Source: an uncultured Sphingobacteriales bacterium (GTDB lineage: Bacteria > Bacteroidota > Bacteroidia > Chitinophagales > Chitinophagaceae). From it: 64,000 bases of DNA. The stretch's first letter is position 1. The number at the start of each line of letters is the position of its first letter. Position numbers and translations under genes: made by a program. The notes beneath the pieces were generated by a model. The model ran no database searches. It was not told where the DNA came from and saw nothing but the letters and a program-made list of their open reading frames with translations. Positions 26,211 through 33,744 of the stretch are shown here, in pieces. Location of the stretch: positions 1 to 64,000 of the forward strand of contig CALMQS010000087.1 of assembly GCA_937871285.1 (NCBI GenBank). Direction: 5' to 3'.

Positions 26211-26767
26211 GACGTCCTTGCGAGACCCTAAACTGATCTGAATGATGTGTAATACTTTTTAAGGGTCGAAGCAATCCCCTAATACCGGAGATGGATGATA
26301 ATTCTTTGAATTGGCCTACTACTCCGCTGCGCTTCAATGGGCTTGCTTCGGCGTGCATAGTTTCTCAAAGTTCCGGCATTTGCTTACGCCTCGCAAAGAC
26401 GGGCCTTTTCCGGCTTCGGATTTGGACGTCCTTGCGAGACCCTAAACTGATCTGAATGATGTGTAATACTTTTTAAGGGTCGAAGCAATCCCCTAATACC
26501 GGAGATGGATGATAATTCTTTGAATTGGCCTACTACTCCGCTGCGCTTCAATGGGCTTGCTTCGGCGTGCATAGTTTCTCAAAGTTCCGGCATTTGCTTA
26601 CGCCTCGCAAAGACGGGCCTTTTCCGGCTTCGGATTTGGACGTCCTTGCGAGACCCTAAACTGATCTGAATGATGTGTAATACTTTTTAAGGGTTGAAGC
26701 AATCCCCTAATACCGGAGATGGAGGATAATTCTTTTGGACTGACCTACTACTTCGCTTCGCTACAGG
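26211..26767. repeat. 214-bp tandem direct repeat, about 2.6 copies
   Basis: Units start at 26211, 26425 and 26639, each with GACGTCCTTGCGAGACCC. Units 1 and 2 appear identical over all 214 bases. Unit 3 matches closely for about 110 bases with a few changes, then diverges. Within a unit, CTTGCGAG near the start is complementary to CTCGCAAAG near the end, and GACCCT to AGGGTC. The array fills most of the gap between dut and ispF and codes for nothing credible. Confidence 0.9.
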
Positions 26768-26785
26768 GGGCACATTTCCACATTT

Positions 26786-27268
26786 TCACATTTTCTTTTT
26801 CAGCAGTACCGTTGCATAAGCCACCAGTCCTTCTTCCCTTCCGGCAAAACCCATTTGTTCGGTGGTGGTAGCTTTAACCGAAACATCCTTAACCGTAAGT
26901 TCCACTATTTGGGCAATCGTTTCGCGCATTTTTAATACATAAGGATTTATTTTAGGCCGTTCTAAGCAAAGGGTGGAATCAATATTTACGATGGTATATC
27001 CTTCTTTTTGGATGATGGCATAAGTGCGCTGCAGCAGAATTTTACTGTCAATATCTTTGAACTCCGCGGAAGTATTGGGAAAATGAAGGCCGATGTCACC
27101 TAAGCTTAAAGCGCCCAGCATGGCATCGCAAATGGCGTGCAGCAGTACATCGGCATCACTATGTCCCAGGGAGCCTTTATGATGAGGTATTTCAATACCA
27201 CCGATCCATAATTTTTTTCCTTCGGCTAACTGGTGAAAATCCACCCCTAATCCAATTCGGTACGACAT
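26786..27268 (-). CDS. ispF: 2-C-methyl-D-erythritol 2,4-cyclodiphosphate synthase
   Basis: The 160-residue trimeric zinc enzyme forms the cyclodiphosphate of the MEP isoprenoid pathway. Zinc ligands appear in GVDFHQL (Asp9, His11 region) and in GHSDADVLLHAICDAML. DIGLHFPNT and VKATTTEQMGFAGREEGLVA complete the family. It is separated from porV by a terminator. No ispD is fused or adjacent. Confidence 0.96.
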   Translation of the reverse strand: MSYRIGLGVDFHQLAEGKKLWIGGIEIPHHKGSLGHSDADVLLHAICDAMLGALSLGDIGLHFPNTSAEFKDIDSKILLQRTYAIIQKEGYTIVNIDSTLCLERPKINPYVLKMRETIAQIVELTVKDVSVKATTTEQMGFAGREEGLVAYATVLLKKKM

Positions 27269-27281
27269 GTTTTTTTTTGCT

Positions 27282-27327
27282 AAAATAAAAAGAAAGACCC
27301 AACAGGTAGTATAAACCTGCCGGGCCT
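27282..27327 (-). terminator. Terminator downstream of porV
   Basis: In the minus direction, AGGCCCGGCAGGT pairs with ACCTGTTGGGTCT (a few mismatches or G-U pairs) around TTATACT, followed by TTCTTTTTATTTT. It lies 26 bases after the porV stop. Confidence 0.65.
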
Positions 27328-27352
27328 GAAAAAAATAAGCCGGGCTTCCGTT

Positions 27353-28495
27353 TTAATCGCTTCCCGTTTCCAGTTCACCGCCAAAGTTAAACAGGAGGCT
27401 GAAACGGATGGTATTGGAAAGCGGGTTCCTGTTTACCCCGTTACCCGAAGGCAGAAGATAGGAAAAGTTCAACCCGAAAATATTGTAATTGATACCCACG
27501 CCGAGGGTAACATAGCTTCTTTTTCCCATATTGGCGCTTTCGCCATAATAGCCTGCTCTTAAAGCAAACTGGTCGTTATACATATATTCACCGCCAACAG
27601 AGTAGGCAAGTGCGTTATTGCTGAATGACTTGAACCAGCCGGTTACCACGCCATCGCTGTTATACTTGGCATAGTCGGCAGAATCTGCATTACTTCCGGG
27701 CGGAGCCGGTACCAGCAATTTATTGAATTCACCATTCAACGTTATTTTATGTACTTCGTTGGTAACCCAGGTATGCCCAACGCCAACACCAAAATTAGCG
27801 GGTATAAAATTCCGCTGGCTGGCGTCGGAAGTATATGAAATTTTGGAGCCCAGGTTGGTAAAGGCAGCGCCAACATTCCAGCCCTGTCCTTCTTCATTGG
27901 CTGTTGTGTAATACAATCCAATATCGCCGGCTACGGCGGTACCTGCTTTATAGGAGTATCCATTGGCAGATGCCCCACCCGCAAGGTTGGAATAAATATA
28001 TCGCAGCGCTACGCCTAAGGATAACTGGTCAGATAATTTACGGGAATAGCCAAGGTCCAGTCCAAACTCCCTCGGGTTAAATTGATTCAGATCATTCCCT
28101 AAAGCATCTGTGAACTGTATATTACCCAGGCTAAAATAACGCAGTGAAGCAGAGATCGCCTGTTGCTCATCAAATTTATAGTACCCGGCCAAAGATGCCA
28201 GGAACACATCATTTAATCCCAGGTCCTTTAACCAGGGCGTATAGGTAAGTCCAAGTCCGGCACTGCTTTTAGTGAAAGGGTACTTGGCAACATTATAAAA
28301 TTGTGAGTTGATATCCGGTGTGGTAGCTATGCCCATATCTCCCATACCGCCTGCACGGGCATCGGGTGAAATACGCAGGAAAGGAACCGCGGTGGTAACA
28401 ATATTGATCGGTTCGGCACTTTGCGCAAGGGAACTAACCGATATTCCTAAAAGCAGCAGGCAGGTACCAGAAAATCTCCTCAATGAATGTTTCAT
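27353..28495 (-). CDS. porV: Type IX secretion system outer-membrane protein PorV
   Basis: The 380-residue outer-membrane barrel has a signal peptide ending at SLAQSAEP, then the PorV start VPFLRISPDARAGGMGDMGI, SQFYNVAKYPF and the closing strand PLSNTIRFSLLFNFG. PorV is the T9SS shuttle that binds the C-terminal domains of secreted proteins and delivers them to the attachment complex. It is divergent from gldJ, another gliding/T9SS gene, across 449 bases. Confidence 0.88.
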   Translation of the reverse strand: MKHSLRRFSGTCLLLLGISVSSLAQSAEPINIVTTAVPFLRISPDARAGGMGDMGIATTPDINSQFYNVAKYPFTKSSAGLGLTYTPWLKDLGLNDVFLASLAGYYKFDEQQAISASLRYFSLGNIQFTDALGNDLNQFNPREFGLDLGYSRKLSDQLSLGVALRYIYSNLAGGASANGYSYKAGTAVAGDIGLYYTTANEEGQGWNVGAAFTNLGSKISYTSDASQRNFIPANFGVGVGHTWVTNEVHKITLNGEFNKLLVPAPPGSNADSADYAKYNSDGVVTGWFKSFSNNALAYSVGGEYMYNDQFALRAGYYGESANMGKRSYVTLGVGINYNIFGLNFSYLLPSGNGVNRNPLSNTIRFSLLFNFGGELETGSD

Positions 28496-28944
28496 CAGAA
28501 ATTGTGTTTGATTGAAAAAGAATAAAAAAGTAGCATTCTATTCAATATTCTAATTCCGTTTAATACGTTATGAAATTGATTTGCAAAGTAAGACAGTGTT
28601 TTTTGTTTTTCAGGGCTTTTCATCTTCAAATTGTTAACATCCCTCAAAACCGGCCAGATTTAACAATTACCATGCCTCCTTTCAGTTAAACCTTCTCTTA
28701 CAAACGGGGTAAAAAAATAAATATTGTTTTACCTATGATTTTCACCACTTTGGCTTAATAATAGCTGGGGTTTTGTAAGTTTAGCATTTAATAAACACAA
28801 AAGGCCTCCGGCATTTTTGTAAAGTAATTAAATTGCATGTTGTTAATCATGCTTTAGGCCTGTTAAAAGGAAGGGTGTGGCTTTCTTTTAATACAATATT
28901 TAGAGTGTATACCCGTTATCTTTTTTTAGTTTAAATCCAGCAAA
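28496..28944. other. Divergent intergenic region porV/gldJ
   Basis: The 449 bases are AT-rich and contain no credible gene. They must hold the promoters of porV and gldJ. The best candidate for porV is TTACTTTG near 28595 on the minus strand, one base off consensus. I see no clear operator. Confidence 0.5.
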
Positions 28945-30504
28945 ATGCAAAGACTACTGAATTTTAAGAGTTTGCTTTTTTTATCTGCAGTTGCCCTGCT
29001 TTTCAGTTCATGTAAAAATGGACTTTTTGGCAAGAAGAAGTTCGAGAAATCGGACGTAACCGGTTGGAACTACAACGATAAAAACATGGGTGGTTTCAAC
29101 GTATCCAAGGAAAAAGAGCAAAATACCGGTCCCGGACTGGTGTTTGTACAGGGGGGTACGTTTACTATGGGTGCTACAGACGAGGATGTAATGGGAGACT
29201 GGAATAATATACCTCGCCGTGTAACCGTTTCTTCTTTTTATATTGATAAAACAGAGGTTGCCAACGTGCATTACCGCGAATACCTGCACTGGCTGGAATC
29301 TGTATTTGATGATCCCCAGTATGCTACAGTTGTAGAAGCAGCCAGGCCTGATACCCTGGTTTGGAGAGAAGAGCTGGCATATAATGAGCCGCTGGTAGAG
29401 TACTATTTCCGTCATCCTTCCTATAATTATTACCCGGTAGTGGGTGTAAGCTGGAAACAGGCTAATGATTTTTGCCTTTGGCGCAGCGATAGGGTAAATG
29501 AAAGAATACTGGTTGAAAAAGGATACATCAATAAAAACCAGTTGAAAACAACACAGGGGCAGGGACAGGAAAACTTTAACACACAGGCTTACCTGAAAGA
29601 TTTATACCAGCCGCAACCCGGCAAACCCAAGAAAAATCCTTTAATGGATGCTAACGGCAGACCCAGAACAAAAGTAACTTTTGAAGACGGATATATGCTG
29701 CCGAATTACAGGCTGCCCACTGAAGCGGAATGGGAATATGCCGCCTATGGCTATATCAATCAAAACCCCAAACCAAAGAAAAAGTCTAATGGTTCGGGCG
29801 AAGAGCTGATTAAAGAAAAACAGGTATACTCCTGGAGCCAGAATGTTAATGGCTTGCGTGATGGACGCCATGGAAGCTGGCAGGGTAAGTTCCTGGCCAA
29901 CTTTAAACGTGGTAGTGGTGATATGATGGGCGTGGCAGGCGGTTTAAATGATAACGCTTCCATACCGGGTCCTGTAGATGCCTTTTATCCTAATGGCTTC
30001 GGTTTATATAACATGTCGGGAAATGTTAATGAGTGGGTGGCTGACGTATACCGTCCGCTTTCCAGCATAGATAATGATGACTTCAATCCTTACCGTGGTA
30101 ACCGCTTTGAAAAATTCAAGAAAAATGAAAATAGCGAATTTGAAAGAGATAGCTTGGGCAGGGTGGTAAAGGAATTTGTTACCGATGAAGAAAGTAAGAA
30201 CCGCCGGAACTACCAGAGAGGTAATGTAATTGACTATCTTGATGGTGACTCTGCCTCGCAGGTTACTTATGGCTACGGGAAAACCACGTTAATCAGCGAC
30301 CATGCTAGGGTAATTAAAGGGGGTAGCTGGAACGACCGTGCTTTCTGGTTAAGCCCGGGCACACGCCGCTTCCTGGATGAAACGCAGGGCAGCAGCACGG
30401 TTGGTTTCCGTTGCGCTATGGACAGGGTAGGAAGCCAGGAAGGCAATGGCTTTAAACCAGGTAACAACTGGAGTAAACGCCGTCAGAATTCCCGCAAAAA
30501 CTAA
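28945..30504 (+). CDS. gldJ: Gliding motility lipoprotein GldJ
   Basis: The 519-residue protein has a lipoprotein signal with lipobox LFSSC (Cys23) and an FGE-sulfatase (formylglycine-generating enzyme-like) domain spread over about residues 65-505: GPGLVFVQGGTFTMG, YRLPTEAEWEYAAYG, YNMSGNVNEWVADVY and IKGGSWNDRA, with insertions between them. The N-terminal TGWNYND and DWNNIPRRVTV are typical of GldJ rather than GldK. GldJ is required for gliding and stabilises the T9SS motor proteins in flavobacteria. The domain is structural, not catalytic, in this setting. Confidence 0.88.
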   Translation: MQRLLNFKSLLFLSAVALLFSSCKNGLFGKKKFEKSDVTGWNYNDKNMGGFNVSKEKEQNTGPGLVFVQGGTFTMGATDEDVMGDWNNIPRRVTVSSFYIDKTEVANVHYREYLHWLESVFDDPQYATVVEAARPDTLVWREELAYNEPLVEYYFRHPSYNYYPVVGVSWKQANDFCLWRSDRVNERILVEKGYINKNQLKTTQGQGQENFNTQAYLKDLYQPQPGKPKKNPLMDANGRPRTKVTFEDGYMLPNYRLPTEAEWEYAAYGYINQNPKPKKKSNGSGEELIKEKQVYSWSQNVNGLRDGRHGSWQGKFLANFKRGSGDMMGVAGGLNDNASIPGPVDAFYPNGFGLYNMSGNVNEWVADVYRPLSSIDNDDFNPYRGNRFEKFKKNENSEFERDSLGRVVKEFVTDEESKNRRNYQRGNVIDYLDGDSASQVTYGYGKTTLISDHARVIKGGSWNDRAFWLSPGTRRFLDETQGSSTVGFRCAMDRVGSQEGNGFKPGNNWSKRRQNSRKN

Positions 30505-30527
30505 TATGTAATCTTTTTTAATAAAGT

Positions 30528-30559
30528 AATACCTTCTCTCCGGAGAGGGTATTTTTTTT
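30528..30559 (+). terminator. Rho-independent terminator of gldJ
   Basis: AATACCTTCTCTCC pairs with GGAGAGGGTATT (two-base bulge) and is followed by a run of T residues. It lies 24 bases after the gldJ stop codon. Confidence 0.85.
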
Positions 30560-30566
30560 GGATGGG

Positions 30567-30649
30567 GCATGAGGTATGAGGTATGAGGTATGAGGTAAAA
30601 GGTATGAGGTATGAGGGTATAAGGTATAAGGTATGAGGGTATAAGGTGG
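30567..30649. repeat. Heptanucleotide array (GGTATGA/GGTATAA)
   Basis: The stretch consists of about twelve copies of GAGGTAT-type heptamers with small changes. It lies directly after the gldJ terminator and is the same word family as the arrays at 16661, 46188 and 53226. Confidence 0.85.
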
Positions 30650-30689
30650 GTTACTGCTAATGATAGGGGGAATGCTCCTTTTAATTTGT

Positions 30690-30870
30690 AGTTTATTGTT
30701 TTTAGTTTACAGTTGGGATTTCGCTTCGGATTTCCCCTTCGGCTTTGAAATTTATCCGCCCCGGCGGACAAGCCTGCCTGCCGGTAGCAAGTTTGGTTCC
30801 TGTGATTTGGTTCCTGGTTCTTTTCGGCTGTATTTCCCTTCGGATTTCGGATTTCCGTCTTCGGATTTTA
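30690..30870 (+). repeat. Dispersed composite repeat (copy A)
   Basis: This stretch holds TTCGGAT heptamers, the palindrome CCGCCCCGGCGG, the mini-repeat GCCTGCCTGCCGG (30772-30784) and AAGTTTGGTTCCTGTGATTT. About 130 bases recur inverted at 40160-40297, and the left part also precedes the tandem repeat at 26155. It fills most of the gap before recA. TAATTTTG at 30962-30969 could be a recA -7 box, but no -33 is clear. Confidence 0.75.
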
Positions 30871-30993
30871 AAAGTCATTGAGGTAAAACAAAAAATTTTA
30901 GTATTTTTTTACTAAATTTGTTAGTGTTAATAAGTTTATATATATCTTTACATCCAACAGTTAATTTTGAGTACATAAAAACCTCATACAACT

Positions 30994-31998
30994 ATGTCAA
31001 GCAATGAAAAATTAAAAGCGCTCAAGCTAACCATGGACAAAATTGAAAAAGACTATGGTAAAGGCAGTGTAATGATGATGAATGAAAAAGGCGTACAGCA
31101 GATAGAAGTTATTTCTACAGGATCAATAGGATTAGATGTGGCTTTAGGTGTTGGTGGTGTGCCAAAGGGAAGGGTTATTGAAATATATGGACCTGAATCT
31201 TCGGGTAAAACCACTATTGCCATACATATCATTGCTGAAGCGCAAAAAAAAGGAGGAGTATGCGCTATTATAGATGCGGAACATGCTTTTGACAGCGCTT
31301 ATGCGCAAAAACTGGGTGTGGACATAGACAACCTGCTGATCTCCCAGCCCGATTATGGTGAGCAGGGGCTTGAGATCGCGGATCGCCTGATTCTTTCCGG
31401 CGCCTTAGATGTGGTAGTCATAGATTCTGTAGCCGCACTTGTACCTAAAAGTGAGCTGGAAGGAGAAATGGGAGACAGTAAAATGGGGATGCAGGCGAGA
31501 CTGATGTCGCAAGCCCTGCGTAAACTAACGGCTACCATCAGCAAAACCAATACGGTATGTATTTTTATTAACCAGTTAAGGGAAAAGATCGGTGTGATGT
31601 TTGGCAACCCCGAAACCACTACGGGTGGTAATGCATTAAAGTTTTACGCATCAGTGCGGTTAGATATCAGGCGCATGGCGCAGATTAAAGACGGAGATGA
31701 GGCCGTGGGTAACCGCGTAAAAGTTAAAGTAGTAAAAAATAAAGTAGCACCCCCTTTCCGTGCGGCCGAATTTGACATTGTGTATGGTGAAGGCATTTCA
31801 AAAGCCGGTGAAATTATTGATATGGGGGTTGAAATGAATATCATACAAAAGAGCGGGAGCTGGTATAGCTATAATACGGATAAGCTGGGACAAGGCCGGG
31901 ACTCCGTAAAGCAGTTGCTGATTGATAACCCGGGACTGGCAAATGAAATTGAAGCTAAGATCAGGGAAAAGATCAAGGAATTGCAGTTGGCATCATAA
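30994..31998 (+). CDS. recA: Recombinase RecA
   Basis: The 334-residue ATPase drives strand exchange and the SOS co-protease reaction. Walker A is GPESSGKTT (about residues 65-73), Walker B is in [13 protein letters not shown], and the DNA-binding loops are [20 protein letters not shown] (L1) and [20 protein letters not shown] (L2). Length and motifs are standard. It has its own strong terminator. Confidence 0.98.
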   Translation: MSSNEKLKALKLTMDKIEKDYGKGSVMMMNEKGVQQIEVISTGSIGLDVALGVGGVPKGRVIEIYGPESSGKTTIAIHIIAEAQKKGGVCAIIDAEHAFDSAYAQKLGVDIDNLLISQPDYGEQGLEIADRLILSGALDVVVIDSVAALVPKSELEGEMGDSKMGMQARLMSQALRKLTATISKTNTVCIFINQLREKIGVMFGNPETTTGGNALKFYASVRLDIRRMAQIKDGDEAVGNRVKVKVVKNKVAPPFRAAEFDIVYGEGISKAGEIIDMGVEMNIIQKSGSWYSYNTDKLGQGRDSVKQLLIDNPGLANEIEAKIREKIKELQLAS

Positions 31999-32035
31999 TA
32001 TTCACCTTTTTAATAATGGACGGTTATTAAGGCTG

Positions 32036-32067
32036 GCCGTTGAAATTCATTTTTCAACGGCTTTTTT
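32036..32067 (+). terminator. Rho-independent terminator of recA
   Basis: GCCGTTGAAA (32036-32045) pairs with TTTCAACGGC (32052-32061) and is followed by six T residues. It begins 38 bases after the recA stop. Confidence 0.92.
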
Positions 32068-32195
32068 AATCTGTGCTTAACAGCTATCAGGTAGTAAAAA
32101 ATATGACTTATTATTGCAGGGATAAAATTAATAAATGAGTCAGGCTCTTCTTTATCACTAATTGGGTTTTACTTTTCCCACATAAAACAGTATGC

Positions 32196-32648
32196 ATGAC
32201 AACCTCCCGCATTTTAGGCGCCCGTAAACGCATAGCGTTAGTGGCACATGATAATAAAAAGAAAGACCTTATGGAATGGGCAGAGTTTAACAAGGCTGTA
32301 TTGGCGCGGCATGAGCTGATCGCTACGGGCACTACAGGAAAACTGCTTGAAGAAAGGTTAGACCGGCCTGTAAAACAGGTACTGAGCGGCCCATTGGGCG
32401 GTGATCAGCAAATTGGAGCCATGATTGCCACAGGGGAAGTTGACGTGCTTATCTTTTTTTGGGATCCAATGGAAGCCCAGCCGCACGATCCGGATGTAAA
32501 AGCATTGCTCCGCCTGGCGGTGGTTTGGAATATCCCTGCAGCAAGCAACAGAACCAGTTCAGACTTTTTAATGACCTCTCATCTTATGCATGAAGTGTAT
32601 GAAGCTGTAATACCCGATTACAGCGGTTATATAAAACGAAAGCTATAA
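32196..32648 (+). CDS. mgsA: Methylglyoxal synthase
   Basis: The 150-residue enzyme converts dihydroxyacetone phosphate to methylglyoxal, a bypass that frees phosphate when sugar phosphates build up. KRIALVAHDNKKKDL, ATGTTGKLLEE (phosphate-binding), SGPLGGDQQIGAMIA (catalytic Asp), DVLIFFWDPMEAQPHDPDVK and AASNRTSSDFL are diagnostic. A GNAT gene begins 11 bases after the stop and is probably co-transcribed. Confidence 0.96.
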   Translation: MTTSRILGARKRIALVAHDNKKKDLMEWAEFNKAVLARHELIATGTTGKLLEERLDRPVKQVLSGPLGGDQQIGAMIATGEVDVLIFFWDPMEAQPHDPDVKALLRLAVVWNIPAASNRTSSDFLMTSHLMHEVYEAVIPDYSGYIKRKL

Positions 32649-32659
32649 AATTTGCGTTC

Positions 32660-33160
32660 ATGCAGGTTACTTTACGCCCCTGGCAAAAAAAAGACCGTTT
32701 TCTTTTAGCTGAGCTGGCTAATAATATTAAGATATGGAACAATGTAAGGGACCGGCTGCCGCATCCATATAAAATGCAGCACGCTGCCGCATTTATAAAA
32801 TATTGCCGGAAGCAGGATCCGCCGCATGTTTTGGCAATTGAGGCCGAAGGGCAGCTTGCCGGATGCATAGGGCTTGAATTACAGGATGACATTTCGCGGA
32901 TCAGCGCGGAACTGGGCTATTGGATAGGAGAACCATATTGGGGAAAAGGTATTGCAACCGAAGCAATAAAACATATGCTGGAATATACATTTGAAAATTT
33001 TCCGGGGCTCGTCCGGCTTTATGCCCGGGTGTTCGAATATAATAAAGCGTCTATGAAGGTGCTGGAGAAAAACGGTTTCCATCTTGAAGCGGTGCAGCAA
33101 AAATCGGCAATCAAAAATGATAAGATCACAGACGAATATGTTTGGGTGAAATTCAGATAA
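32660..33160 (+). CDS. GNAT-family N-acetyltransferase (RimJ/RimL-like)
   Basis: The 166-residue protein shows the GNAT pattern: ELGYWIGEPYWGKGIATEAI is the acetyl-CoA-binding motif A (WGKGIA loop), and LYARVFEYNKASMKVLEKNG is the C-terminal motif B of the RimJ/RimL branch. Substrates in this branch are protein N-termini or small amines; here the substrate is unknown. It follows mgsA closely. Confidence 0.85.
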   Translation: MQVTLRPWQKKDRFLLAELANNIKIWNNVRDRLPHPYKMQHAAAFIKYCRKQDPPHVLAIEAEGQLAGCIGLELQDDISRISAELGYWIGEPYWGKGIATEAIKHMLEYTFENFPGLVRLYARVFEYNKASMKVLEKNGFHLEAVQQKSAIKNDKITDEYVWVKFR

Positions 33161-33195
33161 ACAACACACTGGAATTTCAGGAACAAGGATCAGCT

Positions 33196-33203
33196 TATCT
33201 TTG
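33196..33203 (+). promoter_or_regulatory. Likely -7 box for the acidic-protein/uvrB unit
   Basis: TATCTTTG matches TAnnTTTG, with TTTC at about the right distance upstream in place of TTTG. The next ATG is 18 bases downstream. Confidence 0.4.
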
Positions 33204-33221
33204 CAGGTATAAACGATAAAT

Positions 33222-33737
33222 ATGCAAAAAATTGAACTGACCAACAAGCAATACAGGCTGCTATTGCAATTGGTATCTTTGGGCATTGATGTTATTGATA
33301 ATGCGGCTTTAGGAAATGATGAAGAGGAAGAAGATGACGCCGGTGAGGAGGAATCCCCGCTGTTGAACGATGCTGTTGAACTGGAAGATTTTCTTATGGC
33401 ACAGTCAAAGCGGTTTGGCATAAAAGATATTATCCAGTACGATGCGGATGAAGATTATCTGGAATACAGCGAACCCTTTAGAGAAGAGCAGGAAACAATA
33501 GCCCATAGCGCCTATTTAAATAAAACTGCCGAAATTGCCTCGTTCCAGTTAGGGATGCGGGATTATAAAGAAGCGAATGGACCTGATACGCTTGAAAATA
33601 TAACGCCCCAGGAGGGCGCGGATAAAATAATGTCCTTCTCCATGAAATACCTTAACGAAATATTTGAAAATGGCTTTGATAATTTTTACCTGAACACCGA
33701 AGGCCCTGCAAAAATTATCAGTCTGTCTGCTGAATAA
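33222..33737 (+). CDS. Uncharacterised acidic protein upstream of uvrB
   Basis: I do not recognise this 171-residue protein. It is strongly acidic, with a low-complexity DEEEEDDAGEEES stretch near residues 33-45, and has no signal peptide or membrane segment. The C-terminal half (about 100-170) looks globular. It ends 7 bases before the uvrB start, so the two are very probably one transcript. A role linked to UvrB is only a guess from position. Confidence 0.75.
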   Translation: MQKIELTNKQYRLLLQLVSLGIDVIDNAALGNDEEEEDDAGEEESPLLNDAVELEDFLMAQSKRFGIKDIIQYDADEDYLEYSEPFREEQETIAHSAYLNKTAEIASFQLGMRDYKEANGPDTLENITPQEGADKIMSFSMKYLNEIFENGFDNFYLNTEGPAKIISLSAE

Positions 33738-33744
33738 AAATAAT

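Noticed and set aside
26211..26767. CRISPR-like direct repeats
   Set aside because: The unit is 214 bases with no unique spacers between units and no cas genes nearby, so it is a plain tandem duplication.
30567..30649. CRISPR-like short repeats or iterons in the heptamer arrays
   Set aside because: The units are seven bases with no spacers, and there is no replication initiator gene in the window.
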